From Oopsacas minuta (taxonomy: Eukaryota; Porifera; Hexactinellida; Lyssacinosida; Leucopsacidae), in NCBI GenBank assembly GCA_024704765.1, contig JAKMXF010000002.1, forward strand, positions 1-64,000: a stretch of DNA of 64,000 bases, written 5' to 3'. This document shows, piece after piece, positions 11,908 to 21,934 of this stretch (position 1 is its first letter; every line of letters starts with the position of its first letter). The notes beneath the pieces are model-generated. The model was not told where the DNA came from. It ran no database searches and saw only the letters and a program-made list of their open reading frames with translations. A program made the translations under genes and the position numbers.

Positions 11908-13972
11908 CCGTATTTCCCTGAATAAGCGCGCCGGCGCTTATTTTTTTCGTGCATGTGAAACCCCCGGCGCTTATTCAAACCGGCGCTTAATCAATCCCCG
12001 GCGCTTATTTTTTTCGTGCACATGAAACTCCAGGCCCTTATTTTGAGGAAGATGATAGAAATTAGTTTTCCCTAATTAAATAGGTAGTATCTAATAATAC
12101 ATTGATGAAGTTAGTACTATATAAAAGCTACGTAACTATGTAGTGCATTTATAAGGATCATCCTGGACCTCCTCACACAAATTTTCGTCATCTAGGAAAA
12201 CAATTTGATTTAGTTCATCTTGTTCAAAGTCTAGTTCGTGCGGGTTTTCAGACTTGTCATCCATACCGTTGTTTATGGTCAGTTCTTCTAATTTCTGAAC
12301 TAGCTCATCACGCTTGCTGAAAAGTATCCCATCCTCTTTAATAACTGTGATCTTATCATTTTCGGAATTGTCAATACTATTTGAAATTGCGCACGACTTG
12401 AAAGATTCTGTAATGATTTCTGTGGATAAGGGTTCCCAGGCTTTTTTGACCCACGAGGCTACTAAAAGTTTAGTAGGAGCTTTCATGTTACCACCACGTG
12501 TGTACTCTTTCTCACCTTCACTCATCCACTGCTCATACTGCTCACGATAAGCAGCTTTAAAGGACTTATTCCAGGACACATCAGGCGCTTGGATCAGAAC
12601 GGTGCATCCTCCAGGAATAACTGCCATGCCAGTTTTCAGCCTTGCAACCTCTTTTTTGATACTATCTTGGATATGACATCTAAAACTGTCCCAAACAAGT
12701 AGTCTCCGCCCGAATGATAATCCTCCCCATACAGTTTGTAACCATTCATGGGTCAACTTTTCATCCATCCATCCATTACTACTCATAACACAAACAACAC
12801 CACTGAGTTCATTAAGATCACGATCACGTCTTTTACCTTTGAAAACAATAAATGGGGGTAGTTTAATGCCATTTGCTTTAGCAGCGAGACACACAGTAAT
12901 GCGGGACTTTTCGTGGCCGGTTGTCCTAATTGGGATAGATTTCTGTCCCACGAAATCGACAGTTGTATCGGCAGGCATGTCAAACCATATTGGAGTCTCA
13001 TCCATGGCTCCGATATGGGAAAGCTGGTATTGATTACGTAGAATTTGCGAGCATACGAAGATGATGTAATTCATCAACTTTGGAATGACTGTTTCAGGAA
13101 TCTTTTGTCCAACTGTAGCACGACGCCTGAGAGTAATATTGTGTCTACCAAAAAAGTTCCGTAGCCAACCGCGACTTGCTACGAAGGATTCTTCTTCTCC
13201 AGCATAGAGTTCTAGAGCCTTTCCCTGTACCATTTTATGTGTAACTCTCAGCCTCTGGCTTCTCAGTTCCTCAATCCATGAATACAAACTTTCCTCCAAC
13301 GTTTCGAATGAAGGCGGCCGACCACCGCCATCTAGCCTACGACGCTTTGCATTATGAGCAGCTTCACAACTATCTTTCAGCTTGTCTTTATTTTTGCACC
13401 ATTCTCGGATACGCTTGCAGTCGACATCATACTTTCGAGCTGCTTCTTCCTTTGAATTTCCAGAAGTTACAAAACGAACAGCTTCTAATTTAAATTCAAG
13501 TGTGTAGCTATGAAACTTTCGTTTTATTTGTCCTTTTTACATATTTACTATTGCTAATATGAAAGAGAAGACAATATTATGTAGCTAATAATGGCTAGTA
13601 CCGGTACACGAATTACTATTTGTACAATTTGAAAAATCTAACATATAAACTCAACACAATACAATTTGTAATCCAACCTCTATTAATCGAGCTTTATACT
13701 AATCAGAATGTTTTTCACGTCACGTAATCAGTTCACACTAACACGTTTATTACGCCTACTTTCAGTTTTTTAATCGATAGAATCATAATGTAAACATTAT
13801 TCATTCATTCAAACTTGTGATATACCATATACATATACTTTTACTAATCAATGAATTTCAATCCCTAGCGTTTATTTAAACGGGCACTTATAATAGACCG
13901 GCGCTTATTCAAGCCCCGGCGCTTATTCTTTTCGTTCATAGAAACCCCCGGCGCTTATTCGGGGAAATACGG
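11908..13972 (-). mobile_element. pogo/Tigger element, nearly intact
   Basis: Flanked by TA at 11,906-11,907 and 13,973-13,974. Terminal inverted repeats CCGTATTTCCCTGAATAAG and CTTATTCGGGGAAATACGG, followed on both sides by several copies of CCGGCGCTTATT, probably transposase-binding repeats. Removing it restores the maT frame around 'KMFN...FQQDGAPAH'. Contains one long transposase frame on the minus strand. End fragments of the same family lie at about 34,268 and 39,369. Confidence 0.95.
12136..13542 (-). CDS. pogo/Tigger DDE transposase with CENP-B-type DNA binding
   Basis: A frame open from about 13,537 to the stop at 12,136 (about 467 codons). The N-terminal part has a psq/Brinker-like HTH ('NSKEEAARKYDVDCKRIREW'), followed by a CENP-B-type HTH ('RVTHKMVQGKALEL', 'GWLRNFFGRHNI') and a DDE_1 domain. 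Catalytic acids are in 'GAMDETPIWFD', 'LLVWDSFRC' and 'QAPDVSWNK'; I count 35 residues between the last two, within the pogo range. The C-terminus is acidic. The expected start, ATG at 13,542-13,540, is followed at once by TAA, so either the start is lost by one mutation or translation begins elsewhere (splicing, or an internal ATG in 'HKMVQG'). This is the best preserved transposase here. Confidence 0.9.
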
Positions 13973-15036
13973 TAGTCTTTTCTATTCCAGCAAGACGGCG
14001 CACCGGCTCACAGATCAAACACCCCCCAAAATTGGTTACGATAAAACATTCCGGATTTCATTACCAAGAAGGAATGGCCTCCATCAAGCCCAGATTTGAA
14101 TCCAATGGACTTCTCAATCTGGTCCATATTGGAGAAAAATGCCTGTGCAAGGTCACATTCAAGTGTGGAAGCTCTGAAGAAGTCTTTGCACCGTGAGTGG
14201 GAAAAAATTCCACAGGATAACCTACGAGCCGCCGTTGAGGCGTTCCCCCAACGTTTGAAGAGGGTAGTCGAAAAGAAAAGCGGCTACATTGAGTAGCTAC
14301 TATCGAATGTATTGATATAGTTATCTAGTAGAACTGGAATAAATCTCAGTGAATATCGTTTGATATTTTTTGAATTATGAATTTTTGTCAATTGGTCAGA
14401 ACTTATTGGCCACCCTGTATGAAAAGACTGTTTTGAGAATTGATCAACCGAGCACTGAAGAGGGGACAACTTCCACAGTGAATGTTGCTACGTAGATCTT
14501 GTTTCATCAATAAGAAAAATTTCCTCTATTGGGTGTGTACCCTGATTCCACCTGATCCTAGGGAACCGATACGTACTTTACAAAGCAAATTTTCTGTATT
14601 GTTACCCGCCTTTAACTCTAATCAAACAATTGACACAGACAAATTGGATTCGCTTTGCAAAGAGACCTATGAATCAATACTCATCGATTTAACATGGGTA
14701 AGTATAACTCCATCACTTCACAGACCACTAGCTCATTCTTCAGAATTAATTAGAGATTGTAAAAATGGTTTCAGACTGAAGGACTTTTTTGAAGAAGCAG
14801 TCGAGGTATGCAATTCATTGATTAGAAAAACCGTGAACATCTTGTCAGAAAGATATCCTTTACATCAAAGGCCAAGGATGTGTTTGTCCGTCTCCTTAGT
14901 GAAAGTGATCTTGTTTAAGCGAGTTACCGACAGTAAACTAAGTGTAAAATATGGGACTATTTGGTCATAATTGTCGCTTGAGATGTAGTCTTCGGCAGCT
15001 AGTACCCCAAGAACAAGATGCATTATTCCACTCATT

Positions 15037-18000
15037 CAGTGGCGGATCCAGGGGGGGATAGGGGGGATATATCCCCCCACCAGACTTTTGGCCTCCTAGT
15101 CTTTCGAATTCATTCTGATTATTATTTTTATTTTTCATACAATATTTCAATCATGTCTTTGATTTATAGCGTTTTACAATTATCTGTTGCTACTCAACTT
15201 CTCTCGGTTGTGAAATTAGTATAATGTACATATATATATATAGCGCTAGGTTAGGTAATTGGCTTCACCTTTACCTTTGCTTCTATAACTCTGGACAGGT
15301 TTGACCACTTTTCGATTTTCCCTGACCATTTTTAATTTGCTTGCGTGTGGCCTGATAGCTATTTGTACTTTGACTTTTTTCTCATTTTTGTAAATCTAGA
15401 TATACCAAATTTGATTATGGATCCCAAAAGAAAATGTTTATTGGATTATTTCAGTTCAAATGCTACTTCCAGTCAGTCATCTAACTCCGAGTTCAATCTA
15501 AATATAGATGGTAATGATGCAACTATGCAAGAAACTTTGTTGGTAGACCCAGGATCACTGTCAAATCAAGATTCTTCTTACATTGCTGAAGGTATGACAG
15601 AGAGGTCATCCTTGGATACCGATCTAGATTTATATGATATCGGACATTTGTATAAGTTCCGCGAGAATGATTGGTTTTTAGATGGTCCTGCACTCTCTGA
15701 TTTCCAAAATTTAACTTGCTCGCAAAACATCGCATGCCTGATCTTAATTTTTCATTTCCTTTTGGTGAAAAGCTTATCAGTTCAGCTTCTAAGGGTGAAA
15801 AGAAACTCAAACGGTCTATTTATCATTTTCTCATATCACTGGAAAATTTGATTGTTTTAAATATTCGTTTTTAATTAAGGTAGTTGTTTGTGCTCCTTGT
15901 GCACTGTTCACTTGGAGAGAAGTTGAAAATGATAAAGGAAAGTTAACAAATGTTGGTTCATTTGTTCAAACTCCATTTACAAATTACAAAAAGATTGATG
16001 ATAAGGTTAAAGAACATATTTTAAAAGATTACCACAAATCTGGTCAAGAACGAGCCGACATTTTCGTTTACAACATGCAAAATTCAAAAAGTATATTAAC
16101 AACAATTTGTGAAGCACGTAAGGACGAGGAAAATGAAAATAGGGAACGCCTTATTCCGATCATCAAAACGATAATCTTGTGTGGTAGATTGGGTATTGCT
16201 CTAAGAGCCCACAGGGATGATGGGCTATTAAATGATGAAGTTGATATCTCTGGACAATTTGGGAATTTCCGTGCTTTATTAGCTTTTAGGGTTGAAAGTG
16301 GTGACAAATTATTAAAGGAACATTTAGTAAAACCAATAAAAATGCGACGTATATTTCAAAAACTATCCAGAACACGTTTATAGATTTGTGTGGCCAAGAA
16401 ATTCTAAATACAATTGTAAGTGAAATACAGAAAATTGGATACTCTGCTATACTTGCTGATCAGACAACTGATAGTTCTCACCAAGAGCAGTTATGTTTCT
16501 GCATTCGTTATGTATCTGAAGATGCATTTATCAAAGAAGAATTTATATCTTACGGAGCAATGGAATTTGTGGATGCTAAGTCAATCACTGAAGAAATACT
16601 AAGTCGTGTTACATCTATTGGGTTGAATATTGACAATTGTATAGCTCAATGCTATGACGGGTGTTCAACCATGTCAGCCATATTTCAGGAGTCGCTACGC
16701 GTATAATGAAACATGCTCCACTTGCAATATACTTGCACTGTGCAAGTCACAGATTAAACCTTGTGCTTAATGATTCTTCAAAATTAACAGAAATAAGGCA
16801 CATGTTTGATATTGTTTCTGCGACGATAGATTATATCAATGATTCTTCTGGAAGAAGGAATGTTTTCGACGCACAGTTCATTTCATATTGTTCCACTAGG
16901 TTTGTTGAGAGACATGATGTAATTATAAGATTCTGTTCCAATATTTCATCTATTGTTTTAGGCCTAGAAAGAATTATTAGCGACAATCATTTCAATTGTA
17001 AATCTCGAGCTCAGCGCTTTCTCACTTAAATTCTATTAAAAATTCCTCCTTTTTAATATCACTAGCATGTGTTGGTAAAGTAATGTCAATCACTATTATT
17101 CTTTCCAAGATGTTGCAGACTGTGAATCTAAATTATGTTGAATGCATGCAATTTATTAAATCAACAATAGAAACGCTTGCCGTATTGAGAGAGGATTCAC
17201 AACAATGGAATGGGAGTAAGCTTAGTGTATTCAGTACAGTTGAATCAGACTCACAAATCTTAGGAATACACTGTCTAAACCAAGAAATTCGTCTAAAGGA
17301 ATTCTCAGTATATCATATGATGAATCTTGTGTAACTATGAGTACTTCTTCGAATCTTACAAGTGAAAGTACCTGTGACTATTACAGACCAAAAATTTGGA
17401 TTCCCTACATAGATGGAGTTATTGAGCATCTAAATTTGAGATTTTCAGGTCAATCAAAGATTGCGTTACAATTGAATAAGTTATTACAAACAAATGAAAT
17501 AAATATAAACTTACTCGAAACTGTGTATTCTTTCTATCAAACGCTATTGAATTGTACACAAATGGAATTTTTTGAGGAATTTAGAGTCTTCCAATCATTT
17601 CAAAGAAAAGTAGATACGGGAGATATTTATGAGTCCCTTTCAAGTTTGCCATTCCACTTCGAAAATGTAAAGAAATTATTTCAAATAGCATTGGCATTAC
17701 CTGTTACTACATGTACTCCAGAAAGATGCTTTAGTGCTATGAAAATTTTGAAAAACAGGCTCAGATCATCAATGTTGGACGAACGACTAAACGGATTAGC
17801 TTTGATGTATATTCATAAGGATATAGAAATTGATATATCTAACGTAATCAATTGATTTGCACTTGCAAAAAAGCGCAAAATAGATTTTGTAATATAGCAT
17901 CGTAATTTAGATTTTAGATTTTTATATTCTATACTGAATGAATAATTTAACAGATATTCTATATACGTGCATACGCTATTAGATGATATAGATTAAATGT

Positions 18001-18194
18001 AGTAATCTAAACCGGATACAAGTGGAATATAGGAAAGACCTTCAATCAGTGAGAATAGAATAAAATACATGAAATTGCAGTTAGTTGGGTGGCCAGGGGC
18101 TTCGCCTTGGACCCCACTGGGGGGCTTACAGCGCCCCCCAGACCTCCAGCTGGGTTGATATCCCCCCCATCAGAGATTCCTGGATCCGCCACTG
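15037..18194 (+). mobile_element. hAT element 1
   Basis: Ends CAGTGGCGGATCCAGG and CCTGGATCCGCCACTG are perfect inverted repeats, followed inside by G-run/C-run sequence on both sides. Flanking 8-mers CACTCATT (15,029-15,036) and CACACATT (18,195-18,202) match at 7 of 8 positions, the hAT duplication size. 3,158 bp with a ZMYM1-like transposase remnant. Confidence 0.93.
15417..17855 (+). pseudogene. hAT transposase (ZMYM1/DUF4371 type), broken
   Basis: Starts at ATG 15,417 ('MDPKRKCLLDYF', the short PIP-like N-terminus common in this group). A TTF-type finger region is badly shifted (15,650-15,920). A DUF4371-like core follows: '[16 protein letters not shown]' (16,075-16,383), 'SAILADQTTDSSHQEQLCF' with a catalytic Asp (16,386-16,706), 'LHCASHRLNLVLNDSS' (16,661-17,029), and the hAT dimerisation domain at the end ('CTPERCFSAMKILKNRLRSS', 17,337-17,855). 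At least five frame breaks or stops separate these parts. The element carries its own inverted ends, so this is not a host ZMYM gene. Confidence 0.9.
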
Positions 18195-18202
18195 CACACA
18201 TT

Positions 18203-18640
18203 AGTTATTTGGTATTCAAATATATATTATTTAGTATAAGACTAAAGTATAAACAAGCAGTTTATCTATCAATTAAACTTACAGGGCGGTTTCTTTAACA
18301 TAATTGCAAAATTGATGGACAAGTTTAATGGAGAATAAAAACAATTTCCAAATTCACATCATATGAGTGATATTATTACAGTTCATGGGTTACTATTAGT
18401 GTGAATATTCAACCATAGTAATATTTATTTTTGCCAAACTATAGAATACCTGAAAATACACATAATGCGAAATTCTACATAAATTCTGATAGTTGCAATC
18501 AACTCGTGAACACCGATTTCCTATAAATCAATAGTACATATCAAATAGCTAAGTAGTAAACCAATACCTAGTTCCACTAAATTCCAAATTTAAGCCACTG
18601 TGGATTGTTAAAGTGAAAATGTAAACTGTCCTATATGAAA
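18203..18640. other. no gene recognised
   Basis: AT-rich sequence after hAT element 1, without conserved frames. Confidence 0.4.
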
Positions 18641-18649
18641 CCAGCTTTG

Positions 18650-19250
18650 AGCTACTCGCCAATCAACTTTATTAGAGATCGCTCTGACGCCTTATGTGCT
18701 GACTCAGTAAGGCCATTTGTTTGAGGATTGGATAGTGTAGTGAAATGAGTGAAGTTGTGAGCTTCTTGAAGAGCTTTCGATATCATGCTGGTAAATTCAG
18801 GATAGTTATCAGTAACGATCTGTATCGGAGCCCCTTGCCTACAATAGAAAGAGAATATCCCTTTTGCAAATTCCTTTACTTCTTTCGTTTGAGTGGCCGA
18901 TTCTCAATCCACTTTGTAAAGTGATCAATAAATGTCAAGATATACTTTTACCCTTCTGATTCGAATAATAGACCGATCAAATCTAACCCCACTCTGTACC
19001 ACACTTTAGTGATGATGGGAAATGGTTGTAAAGGCAAAATAGGAGATTTTAAGGAATGTTGATTTCTGGCAAGGTCCACATTTTAGGATGAAAGAATGAA
19101 TTTCGTTGTACATATTCGCCCAATAATAACTTTCTTTTGCGATGCTGTAAGAATATTCGAGGCATTGGTGTCCGCTGTTGTCATGCACTTCTTTGAGTAT
19201 GTCTAATAGTATATCAGCAGTTATAACTAATGGTAATTTTCTCCCCAACG
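18650..19250 (-). pseudogene. Ty3/Gypsy integrase core remnant
   Basis: On the minus strand from 19,248: an HHCC zinc-binding module ('EVHDNSGHQC' ... 'KCGPCQKS') followed by the integrase catalytic core in shifted frames: first Asp in 'VGLDLIG', second in 'IVTDNYPEF' (near 18,810), and the Glu in 'NPQTNGLTES' (near 18,725). At least two frameshifts and a stop. No LTR, reverse transcriptase or gag was recognised on either side, so this is an isolated fragment. It is not the same fragment as the C-terminal piece at 8.3-9.1 kb, though it could belong to a related family. Confidence 0.85.
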
Positions 19251-20187
19251 CTTCACTAGTTAACAGATAAATGGCATAAGATGAGCATTTTTTCGTACTT
19301 TATTAATATTTTTGTTTGAATTGAGCAGATAACTTCGCAGATTCAAGTAATTTTCTATAGAAACATACTCATTTGTTTCCATTTATGTGAAATAATATAG
19401 AACTTTTTCGAAAATTGTAAGTATTGCTCTTACACTTTCTCTGACGCTATAATTAGCCTGCTAAGTCCGTAGTTTGACTGTTTACGTAGCTACATATATA
19501 TTTACATAATGAATATATTGTTGTTAATCCTACGACATTTGTTGGATAAATGTATCTTATTCACTGCATCTAATAAGTAGATTGATGATCTACGTAAAGA
19601 TATTGATCGCGCAATTATTTCTTCATATACATAGTATTAGTGGAATTTGATGACAGTATTTCAGCTAAGTGTATTATGATAATCATTTATATTAATCTAA
19701 AACAATTGTATAATCAGCATGAAACCCTCCAAACAATACATATAAGGGGATGGATTTCAACAAAACAACTCTCTGTCCCTATTTTTATCCAGCCAATAAT
19801 CTCTCAATACCTATAGACGATATAATTTGAGTGTATAACCATTATGATCTCATCGTAACTTCATTCATTCCTGTTATGGCTGTGAAGATAGAGGTACTTT
19901 GACAGTTGACACATATGTGTTGAATATGTATGTTTTGAGAGCGCGATGAAAGGAAACTAGCATAAGAATCATTACATTTGACACAATTCATGAAGTAGAT
20001 CTAATATCACCAGATCCATGAGATTATGTATATCATTACTTGTTACATTGGACGACATTCTAACATAATAATTTTCTATTTCGGGCAATATATTTGTTCA
20101 AAATTGCTCAATGGAATTGTATGACAAATATGGCCAGAAGCTGTACAATTGCACACTTAGGCGTAGCTAGGCCAACTATATGGTGGG
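19251..20187. other. no gene recognised
   Basis: AT-rich, with only short frames. Immediately before hAT element 2 there is a GGCGTAGCTAGG string (near 20,160) of the kind seen at hAT ends, but no partner with a duplication was found. Confidence 0.4.
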
Positions 20188-20202
20188 GCACATATCAGGG
20201 CG

Positions 20203-20375
20203 GACCATGGGTCACCATTGGTGACCCATGACCCAACTGACCCATCGTATCCGAGACTCATGACCCATTGACCCAGGACCCATCTGACCCATCGTATCCG
20301 AGACTCATGACCCATTGACCCATTGACCCAGGACCCATCCGACCCATTGACCCATCAACTGACCCATTGACTCAT
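20203..20375. repeat. left subterminal GACCCAT array of hAT 2
   Basis: Eleven copies of GACCCAT on the plus strand in about 170 bp, partly organised as a longer duplicated unit (GTATCCGAGACTCATGACCC occurs twice). hAT transposases bind short subterminal motifs, so these are likely binding sites. Confidence 0.8.
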
Positions 20376-20558
20376 TGGTGACTCAATTTCTAAAAATCTA
20401 ATCAGATAGTAGTAACAACACACACGAAACTCAGTCTATACTAGTAACAACCATAATTAAATGATGCTAATCAATTAAACTATTATTGTATCCATCTAAC
20501 ACTACAGAAATTGCCTGTACAGTTTCTGGGTTCAGGTGGTTTCTCATTGGCTTAATTA

Positions 20559-21934
20559 CAGTCTGTTTCAAAAGTATTGGCAGTAAATTATAATATTAAT
20601 ATTTCAGAAATTGGAACAAATAGCAAATAGATAATGATACTACGAAATTCTATGGGTAAGATAAATCTGTAAACAAAATTTCAGTAATTAATCTTCTCCC
20701 CTCCCGAATTTATGCACATATTTACACGGTTAGGCATAGATAATATAAAATTTTTCAGGAAATCGGGGGTAAAAGTCTCCCATTCGTAAATTATAGCTAC
20801 TTCTAAATCAGCCAAGTTATTGAGAGATCTCTTTGACAACCTCTGCTTTAGGACTCCCCAGATGTTCTCAATTGGATATAAGTCTGGAGAATAGGCAGGC
20901 CAATCCAATACTAGAATATTTTCACTATCTTTCCACTCTTTGCTGAGCTTAGATTTATGAACTGGGGAATTGTCTTCCTGCAGAATCCATCCCTCAGGAT
21001 AGTAAACATCAGCTGTTCTGATTAAACACTCATTCAGAGTATCAATATACAATTTGGAGACAAAATTAGAAGTAAATATCTTCAATATAGTGGTTCCCAT
21101 GGAAGAAATCCCTCCTCAAACGTGTAATTTTGGTGTGTGCCGTTGAACCTTCAGAATAGGATTTTCTTTTGCTTTAGTCCACATGCCAACACTTCCCCGA
21201 TTTAACCAAATAGAACATTCGTCTGTGAAGAATACATTCTCCCAACAATAATTCACATGATCTTTACACCATTCAACTCTGTTTTTAGCTATTAATGGGG
21301 TAATGAATGGTCCCATAACAGCTTGTTTAAAGTTAAATCCACAAGCACGAGTTGCCCGGTAAACTGTTGAAGTTGACGGAGCATCGGTGTACTTGGAAGA
21401 GAGATTCGCGTGTACAGAACGTATAGAGATCTTAGAATGAGAATTTAACGTTCGTATAATTGATTGTTTGTGTGAATATGTGATAGCCTTGGGACGCCCA
21501 CTAACACTTTTATGTGTTATGCTTTTGCCTTCACGAAGTATAGATTTTATACGAAAAATTGTCCTCAATGGTATCCCTGTTTTAGCAGAGATTTCCTTCG
21601 CTGAAGTAATACCTACATCAATAAATATATTGATTTTCCTCCCTGTTCTAATTGCGACATTTAGCTACAAATAGGGCTAAAATATAATTTGTTTTATTAA
21701 ATGGGATCAAATTGGCAGCTGTGGCGGTGGGAAATTTTATGCCTCAAAATTTCCCGTTTCAAATATCTGAATCGAGGTAAACATTAAGAAAGTCTATCAT
21801 GATTAATGATAAATTTCATGGTGACTATCTAAGTATGCAATATCGTCAAGATCAATAGATAATACTATCACACAATTGAATAGGCTTAGGAAATATGAAA
21901 TATGAACTACTGCCAATACTTTTGAAACAGACTG
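20559..21934 (-). mobile_element. Tc1 element (DD34E) inside hAT 2
   Basis: Inverted ends CAGTCTGTTTCAAAAGTATT and AATACTTTTGAAACAGACTG match perfectly over at least 26 bp and are flanked by TA at 20,557-20,558 and 21,935-21,936. Excising it with one TA rejoins the hAT dimerisation domain in frame, so it is younger than hAT 2. Confidence 0.97.
20681..21660 (-). pseudogene. Tc1 transposase (DD34E), single nonsense codon
   Basis: Two frames in the same register, 21,568 to 21,116 and onward to 20,681, separated by one TGA where Tc1 proteins have the Trp of 'VHVWGGIS' (here 'LHV-stop-GGIS'). N-terminal HTH includes 'SAKEISAKTGIPLRTIFRI' and the GRPK linker ('VSGRPKAI'). Catalytic acids: 'FFTDECSIW', 'LQEDNSPVH', and Glu in 'SPDLYPIENIWG', with 34 residues between the last two by my count. 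The frame runs open upstream of 21,568, but the expected ATG appears to be in another register, so the start is uncertain. A young, recently disabled copy. Confidence 0.9.

Larger units (their letters stand above)
11208..14296 (+). pseudogene. maT-type mariner transposase (DD37D), broken
   Basis: Begins at ATG 11,208 ('MNQEIAAIIELF'), with an HTH region ending in the mariner linker 'SGRPKSVTTP', then the first catalytic Asp in 'IFSDEKLFTI' (near 11,640). After the Tigger insertion the frame continues with the second Asp in 'FQQDGAPAHRS' (near 13,995) and third in 'SPDLNPMDFSIWS' (near 14,105). I count 37 residues between them, the signature of the maT clade. It ends with stop at 14,294. Frameshifts in the middle and an in-frame TAA between the second and third Asp would inactivate it even without the insertion. 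Confidence 0.85.
11048..14417 (+). mobile_element. maT element (DD37D), interrupted by Tigger
   Basis: Inverted ends CAGGGTGGCCAATAAGTTC and GAACTTATTGGCCACCCTG, flanked by TA at 11,046-11,047 and 14,418-14,419. About 1.3 kb of its own sequence, plus a 2,065-bp Tigger at 11,908-13,972. It separates the two halves of Transib copy 1. Confidence 0.93.
9600..14970 (+). pseudogene. Transib (RAG1-family) transposase, broken copy 1, split by maT
   Basis: Remnant of a Transib-type DDE transposase, the superfamily to which the RAG1 core belongs. Visible pieces in order: the catalytic-Asp segment 'ISDGIDGSGCH' (Asp codon at 10,354) followed by 'WSNDIPNSPF'; a zinc-binding segment with 'CQLC' (10,537-10,827); 'HPPLSRIDIIPASPLHTF' near 10,870-10,935; then a 3.37-kb maT insertion at 11,048-14,417; then the C-terminal part (14,482-14,970) with 'ITPSLHRPLAHSSELI' and 'FEEAVEVCNSLIRK', which occupies the position of the catalytic-Glu helix. 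Multiple stops and shifts. The element's ends were not found; hAT element 1 begins 67 bases after the last recognisable codon. Confidence 0.8.

Noticed and set aside
12136-13542. Domesticated CENP-B/jerky-like host gene
   Set aside because: It sits in an element with intact inverted ends and TA duplication inserted in another transposon.
15417-17855. Host ZMYM1-like gene
   Set aside because: It lies between perfect inverted ends with an 8-bp duplication and is full of frame breaks, so it is a hAT transposase.
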